64,000 bases of DNA from Micromonospora okii (GTDB taxonomy: Bacteria; Actinomycetota; Actinomycetes; Mycobacteriales; Micromonosporaceae). The stretch spans positions 1 to 64,000 of the forward strand of contig NZ_BBZF01000023.1 in assembly GCF_020884795.1 (NCBI RefSeq), read 5' to 3'. Made by a program: the position numbers and the translations under genes. Below the pieces are notes generated by a model. That model was not told the DNA's origin. It searched no databases and saw only the letters and a program-made list of their open reading frames with translations. Below, piece after piece: positions 35,214 to 42,434 of this stretch. Position 1 is the stretch's first letter, and every line of letters starts with the position of its first letter.

Positions 35214-37729
35214 GCGGGAGCGCCCGCCCGAACGCCACCGGCCCGCCCGTCACACCTGGGCCGCCCGGACCGGCAGGACCGGCCGCCGCGCCGCCTGGGT
35301 CGCCTGGACTGCCCGGACCGGCCGCCGGGCCACCCGGACCTACCACACCGACCGCCGTGGCGCTCGGTCCCGCCGCGCCGCCCGACCTGCGGCTGGCCGG
35401 GCTGGCCGTGGCCGCCTGGCTGGCCGCGCTGGCCGGGCTGCACCTGAGCACCCGGTCGGCGGCGCTGCTCGCGGCCGTCGCCGCCGGGCTGGCCGCCGTC
35501 GCCGCGGCGCACCTGCTCGGCGTGCTGGGGCGTCCGGCGGCCCCCGTGCGCCGGTACGGCTGGATCGCCGTGGCGCTGCTGCTCGGCGTCGTGTGCGGGG
35601 CCACGGCGACGGCCGCCCGGCTCGCCGTCCGGGACGCCCCGGCCGTCCGCGTCCTCGTCGACGACCGGGCCACGGTCAGCGCCGAGCTGGTCGTGCGGGA
35701 CGACCCACGGCCGATCCGGGGCGTCGCGGGCCGCCCGGCCACCCTGCTGGTGCGGGCCGAGCTGGTCGCGGTGACCGGCCCCGACGGGGTACGCGTCGCC
35801 GCGCCGCTGCGGTTCCTGCTGCTCGCCACCGATCCGGCGTGGCGGCACCTGCTCCCCGGGCAGCGGCTCACCGCCGAGGGGCGGCTCGCCGCGCCGCGCG
35901 GCGGCGACCTGACGGCGGCGGTGCTGACGGTCCGGGCTCCGCCGACGCTCCACGGGCCGCCGCCCTGGTCGCAGGGGGCGGCGGGCACGCTCCGGGCCGG
36001 CCTGCAACGGGCCTGCGAGCCGCTTCCCGACGACCAGGGCGGGCTGCTGCCCGGCCTGGTGGTGGGCGACACCAGCCGCTTGCCGCCGACCGTGGAGGAG
36101 GACTTCCGGGCGACCGGGATGACCCATCTCAACGCCGTGTCCGGCTCCAACGTCGCGATCGTCGTCGGGGCGGTGCTGCTGCTGGCCCGCTGGTCCCGGG
36201 CCGGTCCCTGGGCGGCGGCCGGGCTCTGCGGGCTGGCCCTGGTCGGCTTCGTGATTCTGGTCCGCCCCTCGCCCAGCGTGATGCGGGCGGCCACCATGGG
36301 CGCGATCGGCCTCGCGGCGCTGGCCGCCGGCCGTCCCCGGGCGGCCCTGCCGGCACTGTCCGCGGCGGTCGCCGCGCTGGTGCTCCACGACCCGGAGCTG
36401 TCCGGCGACCCCGGGTTCGCCCTGTCGGTGCTGGCCACCGCCGGTCTGCTGCTGCTCGCGCCCGCCTGGCGCGACGGCCTGCGTCGCCGGGGCGTGCCGG
36501 CCGGGCTGGCGGAGGCGCTGGCCGTGCCGGCCGCCGCGCAGCTCGCCTGCGGTCCGGTGGTCGCCGGGATCTCCGGCACGGTGAGCCTGGTGGCCGTGCC
36601 GGCGAACCTGCTGGCCGTCCCGGCGATCGCGCCCGCCACGGTGCTCGGGGTCGCGGCGGCGGTGCTCTCCCCGGCCTGGCCGGCGGGCGCGGAGTTCGCG
36701 GCGTGGCTGGCGAGCTGGCCGGCCTGGTGGCTGGTCGTGGTGGCCCGGTACGGCGCGCGGCTGCCGGCGGGCACGCTGCCCTGGCCGGACGGCGCGGCCG
36801 GGGCGATGCTGCTGGCCGGGCTGACCCTGGCGCTGCTGGTCGCCACCCGTCGGCCGGTGCTGCGCCGGCTGGTGGCGGTGGTCGCCGTCGCGGTGATCGC
36901 CGGCACGCTGCCCGTCCGCCTGGTCGCCGGGGGCTGGCCGCCGGCCCGCTGGGTCGCGGTGGCGTGCGCGGTGGGCCAGGGGGACGCACTGGTGCTGCCG
37001 GTGGCAGCCGGCCGGGCCGTCGTGGTCGACGCCGGCCCGGACCCGGCGGCGGTGGACGGCTGCCTACGGCGGCTCCGCGTACGGGAGGTGCCCCTGCTGT
37101 TGATCAGCCACTTCCACGTCGACCACACCGGCGGCGTGGCCGGGGTCTTCCGGGGGCGGCGGGTCGCGGCCGTGCGGGTCCCGCAGTGGGCCGAGCCCGA
37201 CGCGGGGCGGGACCTGGTGCGGGCCGCCGCGCAGGCGGGCGGGGCCGCTCTGGCACCGGTGGCGGCGGGGTGGGCGTACCGGGCGGGCGGCGTGGAGCTG
37301 GTCGTGCTCGGGCCGCCGTACCCGCTGCGGGGCACCCGGTCCGACCCGAACAACAACTCGCTGGTGCTGCGCGCCACGGTGGCCGGGGTGCGCATCCTGC
37401 TCACCGGGGACGCCGAGACGGAGGAACAGCGGGCCCTGCTCGACCGGCTGCCGCCGGGCGGCGTGCGGGCCGACGTGCTGAAGGTCGCCCACCACGGCTC
37501 CGCGTACCAGGACCCGGCGTTCCTGGACGCGGTCCGGCCCCGGGTCGCGCTGGTGCCGGTCGGGGTGGGCAACTCGTACGGGCACCCGAACGTCGCCGTG
37601 CTCGCCCGGATCGCCAGGGGCGGGGCGCGGGTGCTGCGCACGGACACCGACGGCGACGCGGCGGTGGTCGTCGGCGGCGACGGGCTGGCCGTGGTGGTCC
37701 GGGGCACCCCGCCGGGGCGGCAGCCGTGA
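35210..37729 (+). CDS. comEC: ComEC/Rec2 family DNA-uptake channel
   Basis: An 839-residue polytopic membrane protein that carries single-stranded DNA across the cytoplasmic membrane. A Pro/Gly-rich N-terminus is followed by an OB-like DUF4131 region. The competence core has LPPTVEEDFRATGMTHLNAVSGSNVAIVVG and about ten helices. A C-terminal metallo-beta-lactamase domain has HFHVDHTGG, LLTGDAE and KVAHHGS, all ligands present, so it may degrade the second strand. It is coupled to comEA; holA follows, the usual comEA-comEC-holA order. Confidence 0.95.
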   Translation: MSGSARPNATGPPVTPGPPGPAGPAAAPPGSPGLPGPAAGPPGPTTPTAVALGPAAPPDLRLAGLAVAAWLAALAGLHLSTRSAALLAAVAAGLAAVAAAHLLGVLGRPAAPVRRYGWIAVALLLGVVCGATATAARLAVRDAPAVRVLVDDRATVSAELVVRDDPRPIRGVAGRPATLLVRAELVAVTGPDGVRVAAPLRFLLLATDPAWRHLLPGQRLTAEGRLAAPRGGDLTAAVLTVRAPPTLHGPPPWSQGAAGTLRAGLQRACEPLPDDQGGLLPGLVVGDTSRLPPTVEEDFRATGMTHLNAVSGSNVAIVVGAVLLLARWSRAGPWAAAGLCGLALVGFVILVRPSPSVMRAATMGAIGLAALAAGRPRAALPALSAAVAALVLHDPELSGDPGFALSVLATAGLLLLAPAWRDGLRRRGVPAGLAEALAVPAAAQLACGPVVAGISGTVSLVAVPANLLAVPAIAPATVLGVAAAVLSPAWPAGAEFAAWLASWPAWWLVVVARYGARLPAGTLPWPDGAAGAMLLAGLTLALLVATRRPVLRRLVAVVAVAVIAGTLPVRLVAGGWPPARWVAVACAVGQGDALVLPVAAGRAVVVDAGPDPAAVDGCLRRLRVREVPLLLISHFHVDHTGGVAGVFRGRRVAAVRVPQWAEPDAGRDLVRAAAQAGGAALAPVAAGWAYRAGGVELVVLGPPYPLRGTRSDPNNNSLVLRATVAGVRILLTGDAETEEQRALLDRLPPGGVRADVLKVAHHGSAYQDPAFLDAVRPRVALVPVGVGNSYGHPNVAVLARIARGGARVLRTDTDGDAAVVVGGDGLAVVVRGTPPGRQP

Positions 37730-37860
37730 GGATCGACGGCCATTGAGGCATTGGAGGAGAACGAGGCGAATGTCTGGATTTGCGTTGAGTGCGGGCTTGG
37801 CCGCCGTAGGGCCGGATGAGCAGGCACGATCGGCGGAGCCGGCGTGCGAATATGGGCGGC

Positions 37861-38832
37861 GTGACCGCAGCCGACCTCGCCCCCATTCTGCTCGTTCTCG
37901 GCGACGAGGAGCTGCTCGCCACGCGCGCGGTGACCGAGACGGTGGCGAGGGCCCGCAGCGTCGACCCCGACGTGGACGTCCGGGAGTACCAGGCCGGCAC
38001 CCTGACCGTCGGCGAGATCGCCGAGATGCTCAGCCCGTCGCTGTTCGGCGGACGCCGGGTGCTCGTGCTGCGCGCCGGTCAGGACGCCAAGAAGGACCTG
38101 GCCGCGGCCCTGCTGGCGTACGCGAAGGATCCCGATCCCGAGGTCCAGCTCGTCGTCCTGCACCTCGGTGGGGCCAAGGGCAAGGCGTTCGCGGACGGGC
38201 TGCGGGCGGCGGGCGCGACCGTGGTGCCGGCGGCGAAGCTCAAGGGCCACCGCGAGCGCGTGGCCTTCGTCCGGGACGAGATCCGCCGGGCCGGCGGCAA
38301 GTGCACCGAGGACGCGGCGGAGGCGCTCATCGCGGCGGTCGGCACCGACCTGCGCGAGCTGGCCGCCGCCTGCTCCCAGCTCATCGCCGACACCGACGGG
38401 CGGATCGGGGCCGACACCGTGTCCCGCTACTACAGGGGCCGGGTGGAGGTGAGCGGCTTCACCGTCGCGGACGCCACCATGGTCGGCGACGTCCCGGCGG
38501 CGTTGGAGGCGCTGCGCTGGGCGCTGCACGTCGGCGTCGACCCGGTTCCGATCGCCGACGCGCTCGCCGACGGCGTGCGCACCGTCGCGCGGGTCGCCGC
38601 AGCGGGGCGGGGCGACCCGTACCAGTTGGCGAGCACCCTCGGAATGCCGGCCTGGAAGATCAAGGGCGCCCAGCAACGGGCCCGGGGCTGGACCCCGGAG
38701 GGCCTGGTGCGCGCGATGCAGGCCGCCGCCGAGTGCAACGCGGCGGTCAAGGGCGGCTCGGACGACCGGGCGTACGCGCTGGAGCGGGCGGTCTTCTCGG
38801 TCGCGGCGGCCCGGCAGGGCGGCGCCCGGTGA
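37861..38832 (+). CDS. holA: DNA polymerase III subunit delta
   Basis: Clamp-loader delta subunit that opens the beta clamp, 323 residues from the GTG. The N-terminus PILLVLGDEELLATRAV is typical, then YQAGTLTVGEIAEMLSPSLFGGRRVLVLR, and the C-terminal helical collar has YQLASTLGMPAWKIKGAQQRARGW. GTG 37861 is chosen to match the family N-terminus; in-frame ATGs at 37852 and 37816 are alternatives, and none has a clear ribosome site. Its stop overlaps the next gene's GTG. Confidence 0.94.
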   Translation: MTAADLAPILLVLGDEELLATRAVTETVARARSVDPDVDVREYQAGTLTVGEIAEMLSPSLFGGRRVLVLRAGQDAKKDLAAALLAYAKDPDPEVQLVVLHLGGAKGKAFADGLRAAGATVVPAAKLKGHRERVAFVRDEIRRAGGKCTEDAAEALIAAVGTDLRELAAACSQLIADTDGRIGADTVSRYYRGRVEVSGFTVADATMVGDVPAALEALRWALHVGVDPVPIADALADGVRTVARVAAAGRGDPYQLASTLGMPAWKIKGAQQRARGWTPEGLVRAMQAAAECNAAVKGGSDDRAYALERAVFSVAAARQGGAR

Positions 38833-39632
38833 CCCGGCCGGGCCGGGCGTCGTGGACGACGGTCGCCGCCGAGGAGGAGCGGTACCGCCCTCTGTACGCC
38901 CGCGCCCTCGGCCTGCGCTTCGTCAACCCCGGCGGGGTGCTGTGCTTCGTCTTCTTCGAGGGGGCCGTGTCGCTGGCCGCGCTGCTCGCCCTGGCCGAGT
39001 TGGTGACCTGGTGGGCCGTGCTCGTCCTGCCCGCAGCCGTGGCGGCGATGGTCAAGCTCAACGACATGGTGGCCGAGATGGTGGTCCGAACGGCCGCGCT
39101 GGTGCCGGAGCAGGAGCGCGACCGGTTCCGCCGGCAGATGGAACCCGCAGTCGGCCGCGCCCCGGTGTGGGCCCCGGGCGCCGTCGACCGTGGGGGTGCC
39201 GCCGTGGGCGCGGTCGGTCACGCGGGCGCGCTCGCCGCTGCCCGGGGTGCCCCTGAACCGGGCCTGATCGGCCGGAGCGCCTCCGAGCAGGGCGTCATCG
39301 GCCGGAGCGCCTCCGCCCGGGGCGTGACCGGCCGGACCGCCTTCGAGCAGGGTGTCATCGGCCGCAGCGACTCCGGCCGGGGCGTGATCGGCCGCAGCGC
39401 CTCCGGCCGGGGTGCGGTCGGGGGGAGTGCGCCTGACCGGGGCGCGGTCGGCCGGGCCCTGTCTGACCGGGGCGTGGCCGGCCGGGGTGCGGTCGGCGTC
39501 GCCGGCCCGCGTGACGATGAGCGCGACGCGCCGATCTCGCCCCCGCGTTCGGCTTCGCGTGTGGTTCGGCGCGCCTTTCCGGGCGTCCTCGTCGACCCCC
39601 GCCCCGACTCGGAGCCCGACGCTCGCCCCTGA
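38829..39632 (+). CDS. Two-helix membrane protein with a decapeptide-repeat tail
   Basis: A 267-residue protein. Residues 25-85 contain two transmembrane helices (VLCFVFFEGAVSLAALLALAELV and WWAVLVLPAAVAAMVKL). The membrane part continues with NDMVAEMVVRTAALVPEQERDRFRRQME. From about residue 145 to 224 the chain consists of decapeptide repeats close to GVIGRSASxR, encoded by a 30-bp tandem array. The tail ends in an Arg/Asp-rich segment. Function unknown. GTG overlaps the holA stop (GTGA), so it is co-translated with holA. Confidence 0.82.
   Translation: MTRPGRASWTTVAAEEERYRPLYARALGLRFVNPGGVLCFVFFEGAVSLAALLALAELVTWWAVLVLPAAVAAMVKLNDMVAEMVVRTAALVPEQERDRFRRQMEPAVGRAPVWAPGAVDRGGAAVGAVGHAGALAAARGAPEPGLIGRSASEQGVIGRSASARGVTGRTAFEQGVIGRSDSGRGVIGRSASGRGAVGGSAPDRGAVGRALSDRGVAGRGAVGVAGPRDDERDAPISPPRSASRVVRRAFPGVLVDPRPDSEPDARP
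39261..39500 (+). repeat. 30-bp minisatellite encoding decapeptides, 8 units
   Basis: Units start every 30 bp from 39261 (GGCCTGATCGGCCGGAGC, GGCGTCATCGGCCGG, GGCGTGACCGG and so on). The first five are most alike; the last three have drifted and the eighth is partial. The period keeps the reading frame. Confidence 0.9.
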
Positions 39633-39880
39633 TCCGGCCGATCTCCGGCTCGGGCCGCGCCAGGTAACGGCTCGGGCTGCGCCAGGTAGGCGCTCGGGCC
39701 GCGCCAGGTAGGCGACATGGCGGTATCCGAGTGGGTCGGATCGCGCCGTGCCGGCGACATGGCGCGGCAGCCCGCCGGGCGTGCCCGGCGGGCAGGCCGG
39801 GCAGGCCGGGCCAGCGGGCGTGCCCGTCGGGCAGGGCCAGCGCTGGCCGGGCTGCGGGTGGGCAGGGCGGCGTCGGTACG
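39633..39880. other. Intergenic stretch with short tandem repeats
   Basis: No gene is supported between the decapeptide-repeat protein and the rpsT terminator. At 39647-39712 there are three 22-bp units containing GCTCGGGC(C/T)GCGCCAGGTA. At 39770-39840 GC-rich direct and inverted repeats with GGGCGTGCCCG occur. Open frames here are repeat-derived. Confidence 0.6.
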
Positions 39881-39925
39881 AAAAGACCGGAAGCCCCCTG
39901 GGATGGTCCCCGGGGGCTTCCGGTC
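39881..39925 (-). terminator. Intrinsic terminator of rpsT
   Basis: A perfect 14-bp stem (arms 39885-39898 and 39912-39925, core GACCGGAAGCC) with a 13-nt loop is followed on the minus strand by TTTT (39884-39881). It lies 18 bp after the rpsT stop. Confidence 0.9.
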
Positions 39926-39943
39926 AGGTCTTCTGGTCGCCGG

Positions 39944-40210
39944 TCAGGCGGAGAACGATGCCACGCGCTTGGCGATCGCCGACTTGCGGTTGGCCGCCTG
40001 GTTCGAGTGGATCACGCCCTTGCTGACCGCCTTGTCCAGCTTCCGGGAGGCGTCCTGCATGAGGACGGTGGCCTTCTCGGTGTCACCGGCCTCCGCAGCC
40101 TCGTGGAACTTGCGGATGGCGGTCTTCAGCGACGACTTGACCGACTTGTTACGCAGCCGGCGCTTCTCGTTCTGCCGGTTGCGCTTGATCTGGGACTTGA
40201 TGTTCGCCAC
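39944..40210 (-). CDS. rpsT: 30S ribosomal protein S20
   Basis: Ribosomal protein S20, 88 residues, all helical. ANIKSQIKRNRQNEKRRLRNKSVKSSLKTAI at the N-terminus and KGVIHSNQAANRKSAIAKRV at the C-terminus are diagnostic. The GTG at 40210 fits the family N-terminus. It is monocistronic, with a clear housekeeping promoter and an intrinsic terminator, and stands opposite lepA as in many actinobacteria. Confidence 0.98.
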   Translation of the reverse strand: MANIKSQIKRNRQNEKRRLRNKSVKSSLKTAIRKFHEAAEAGDTEKATVLMQDASRKLDKAVSKGVIHSNQAANRKSAIAKRVASFSA

Positions 40211-40287
40211 GCGACAGCCTCGTCTTATAGCTCGGGTTGGTCTGCTTCTGCGCGCGACGAGCATGCGTCATCGCTGCGCGAAAAGCC

Positions 40288-40316
40288 AGGTTACCAGGTC
40301 CGCCCCGACGAGCCAA
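40288..40316 (-). promoter_or_regulatory. rpsT promoter
   Basis: TTGGCT (40316-40311), 17 nt, TAACCT (40293-40288) on the minus strand. The start of transcription would be about 70 nt before the GTG. The -35 box lies inside the first unit of the 23-bp tandem array. Confidence 0.7.
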
Positions 40317-40470
40317 AACGGCTCGGCCCCAGCAGCCACAACGGCCCGGCCCGAGCAGTGAGAAACGCCCAGCCCGAGCAGCGAGAAAGGCCCGGCCCGA
40401 GCACGCCAGAACGGCCCGGCCCGGCGAGCCAGAATGAGTCAAGCCCGACGAGCCGGGACGGCTCAGGCCG
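40308..40470. repeat. 23/24-bp tandem array, 7 degenerate units
   Basis: Units begin at 40308, 40331, 40354, 40377, 40400, 40424 and 40448, each resembling AGCAGCGAGAAAGGCCCGG plus CCCG. The array runs from the rpsT -35 box to the stop codon (40463-40465) of the kinase-like gene. Spacer-free units exclude a CRISPR. Confidence 0.85.
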
Positions 40471-41527
40471 GCGGGTGCCTGAGCTGGGCGGATGCCCAGC
40501 CCTGGCGGGCGGCGAGCCAGCCCACGGCCTGCTCGCCGCTCCAGCGCTGATGCGCCCGGATGTGCGGGGACGCGGTGGTCGGGCCGGCGGCGGCCGAGGT
40601 GAGCAGGTAGCCGGAGAGTGCGGCGAGCGTCACGTCGAGGGCGTCCGGGGGAGCGCCGGCCGTTGCCGGGTGCGCGGCGAACAGCCCGTCGGCGTCGAGG
40701 CCGCTGGCGTGGGCGGTGATCAGCAGACTGACCAGGTCGAACCAGGCGGGGCCGTGGCAGATCCAGTTCCAGTCGCAGAACCAGGCCCGCCCGGCCGGGT
40801 CGATGAGCACGTTGTCCAGCCGTAGGTCGCCGTGGGCCAGGCCGCCCTGCCCGACCGGGCCGCTCCGGTCAGCAGGCGCGGCCAGGCCGCCCCGCTCCGC
40901 GTACCCGGGCAGGCGGGACTCCAGCGCGACCAGCTCGCGCAGCCGGCCCCGCGCCCCGGGCGGCAGCTCCGGGGCCGGCTCCCGACCGGCGGCCACCTCG
41001 CCCCACCAGAGGATGTCCTCGCGTGCCAGGTCGGCGAGGCGGGGCAGGCCGAGCGCCGCCAGGTCGGGGGGCGGGTCGGCCAGCGCGGCGGCCACCTCCG
41101 CGTACCCGGCCAGGGTCGCGTCGAGGTCGGCCGGGGCCCACGGCAGCGCCGGGGTGCGACCGTCGATCGCGTCGAGGCCGAGCGCGTACCAGCCGGCCGC
41201 CGCGACGCTCCAGCGCGGGCGGGGGACCGGCAGCCCGGCGGGGAGCCGATCCAGGACGGCGGCCTCCCGGGCGTACCAGTCGACGAGGTGCCGCTGCTCG
41301 GCCAGCGACGCCGCCTTGACGAACGTGCGCCGCCCGTCGGCGGTCTCCAGCACGGCGGCGAAGCCCCGGGTGAACCCGGCGCCGGCCACCCGGGCCTCGG
41401 AGACCGGCGCGCCCAGCCGGGCGGTCACCGCCGCCCGGAGCCCGGCGGGCAGCTCCGCCCAGGCGGGCCGCTGCGCGGTCGCGTCGTACCGCACCGGGGG
41501 CAGTGAGATCGGGGCCACCCGACCCAT
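40463..41527 (-). CDS. APH-family phosphotransferase (aminoglycoside-phosphotransferase-like)
   Basis: A 354-residue protein-kinase-like fold. The N-lobe has RTFVKAASLAEQ with the ATP-binding Lys. The Brenner motif is GGLAHGDLRLDNVLID and the DFG-equivalent is WFCDWNWIC. This matches the APH/choline-kinase superfamily. Such genes in housekeeping contexts usually act on small metabolites and need not confer resistance. The ATG at 41527 has no ribosome site, so the start is uncertain. The stop codon lies in the last unit of the 23-bp array. Confidence 0.88.
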   Translation of the reverse strand: MGRVAPISLPPVRYDATAQRPAWAELPAGLRAAVTARLGAPVSEARVAGAGFTRGFAAVLETADGRRTFVKAASLAEQRHLVDWYAREAAVLDRLPAGLPVPRPRWSVAAAGWYALGLDAIDGRTPALPWAPADLDATLAGYAEVAAALADPPPDLAALGLPRLADLAREDILWWGEVAAGREPAPELPPGARGRLRELVALESRLPGYAERGGLAAPADRSGPVGQGGLAHGDLRLDNVLIDPAGRAWFCDWNWICHGPAWFDLVSLLITAHASGLDADGLFAAHPATAGAPPDALDVTLAALSGYLLTSAAAGPTTASPHIRAHQRWSGEQAVGWLAARQGWASAQLRHPPA

Positions 41528-41606
41528 GCTGCCGCAGCCGCGCCCGCGCCGCCGTCCCCGCCGTGGCGCGCCCGGTCCGTGGGCGGCTCTGTCAGACTGC
41601 CAGGCC

Positions 41607-42140
41607 ATGAGGACCGACGACTTCTGGCAGTTGATCGACCGGGCCCGGGCCGGCGGGGGCGGGGCGGCCGGCGCGGTCGCCGCGCGGGCGGTCGCGTTGC
41701 TGGCCGAGCGCGAGGCCGAGGACATCGTCGGGTACGCGCGGCACCAGCGCCGGGTGCTGGCCGCCTCCTACCGGGCCGATCTCTGGGGCGCGGCGTACCT
41801 GATCAACGGGGGTGCCTCCGACGACGGGTTCGAGTCCTTCCGGGGCTGGCTGATGACCCAGGGGCGGGAGGTCTTCGCCCGCGCGGTGGCCGACCCGGAC
41901 TCGCTGGCCGAGCTGCCGCGCGTCCGCCAGGCGGCGGTCAGCGGCGAGGAGTTCGAGGCGGAGCGGATGCTCACGGTCGCCGAGGAGGCGTACCGGAGGG
42001 CGACCGCCAGCGAGCTGCCGGCCGTGCCGGAGACGCCCTACCCGGAGCTGGGCGAGTTCTGGGACTTCGACGACGTCGAGGAGGCCCACCGCCGGCTGCC
42101 GAAGCTGGCCGCCCTCTTCGCCGAGCCGCCGGAGGAGTGA
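41607..42140 (+). CDS. DUF4240-domain protein
   Basis: A 177-residue protein. The start MRTDDFWQLIDRARAGGG and the blocks LWGAAYLINGGASDDGFESFRGWLMTQGREVF and EEFEAERMLTVAEEAYRR mark DUF4240, a soluble family of unknown function. The ATG at 41607 lies 8 nt after CAGACT, possibly leaderless. The gene's last codons (PEE-stop) are the founder of a five-copy 21-bp tandem repeat that continues past the stop. Confidence 0.9.
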   Translation: MRTDDFWQLIDRARAGGGGAAGAVAARAVALLAEREAEDIVGYARHQRRVLAASYRADLWGAAYLINGGASDDGFESFRGWLMTQGREVFARAVADPDSLAELPRVRQAAVSGEEFEAERMLTVAEEAYRRATASELPAVPETPYPELGEFWDFDDVEEAHRRLPKLAALFAEPPEE

Positions 42141-42233
42141 GCCGTCGACCCGGAGGAGTGAGCCGCCGACCCGGAGGAGTGAGCCGCCGACCCGGAGGAG
42201 TGAGCCGCCGACCCGGAGGAGTGAGCCGCCGGC
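42129..42233 (+). repeat. 21-bp tandem repeat duplicating the DUF4240 stop codon, 5 units
   Basis: Units of CCGGAGGAGTGAGCC plus GCCGAC start at 42129, 42150, 42171, 42192 and 42213. The first contains the last codons and TGA of the DUF4240 gene. As 21 is a multiple of 3, every unit repeats Pro-Glu-Glu-stop in the same frame. Two decayed units follow to about 42277. The rest, to the lepA start, holds no gene. Confidence 0.9.
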
Positions 42234-42434
42234 CCGGACGCAGTGAACCGGCGACCCGGACGGCGCGAGCCGTCGAGCCGTCCGGCCCGGCCGGATCGGA
42301 CTATCCGGCCCGGGGAGAGTGAGCCGCCCGGCAGCCGGGTGGAGTGATCCGACCGGGTCCGGGGCGGCGTGGGAGCATAGAGGGGGCCGGCGTCGCGCCG
42401 GCCCGCTCACGTCAGCCGACCAGAACGGACCGCT

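Noticed and set aside
40308..40470. CRISPR-like array
   Set aside because: Units are contiguous and degenerate with no spacers, and no cas gene is present.
40463..41527. Aminoglycoside resistance gene
   Set aside because: The kinase-like motifs are general to the APH superfamily and the context gives no drug link.
42129..42233. CRISPR or integron-like repeats
   Set aside because: Contiguous 21-bp units derived from the end of the upstream gene; a simple tandem repeat.
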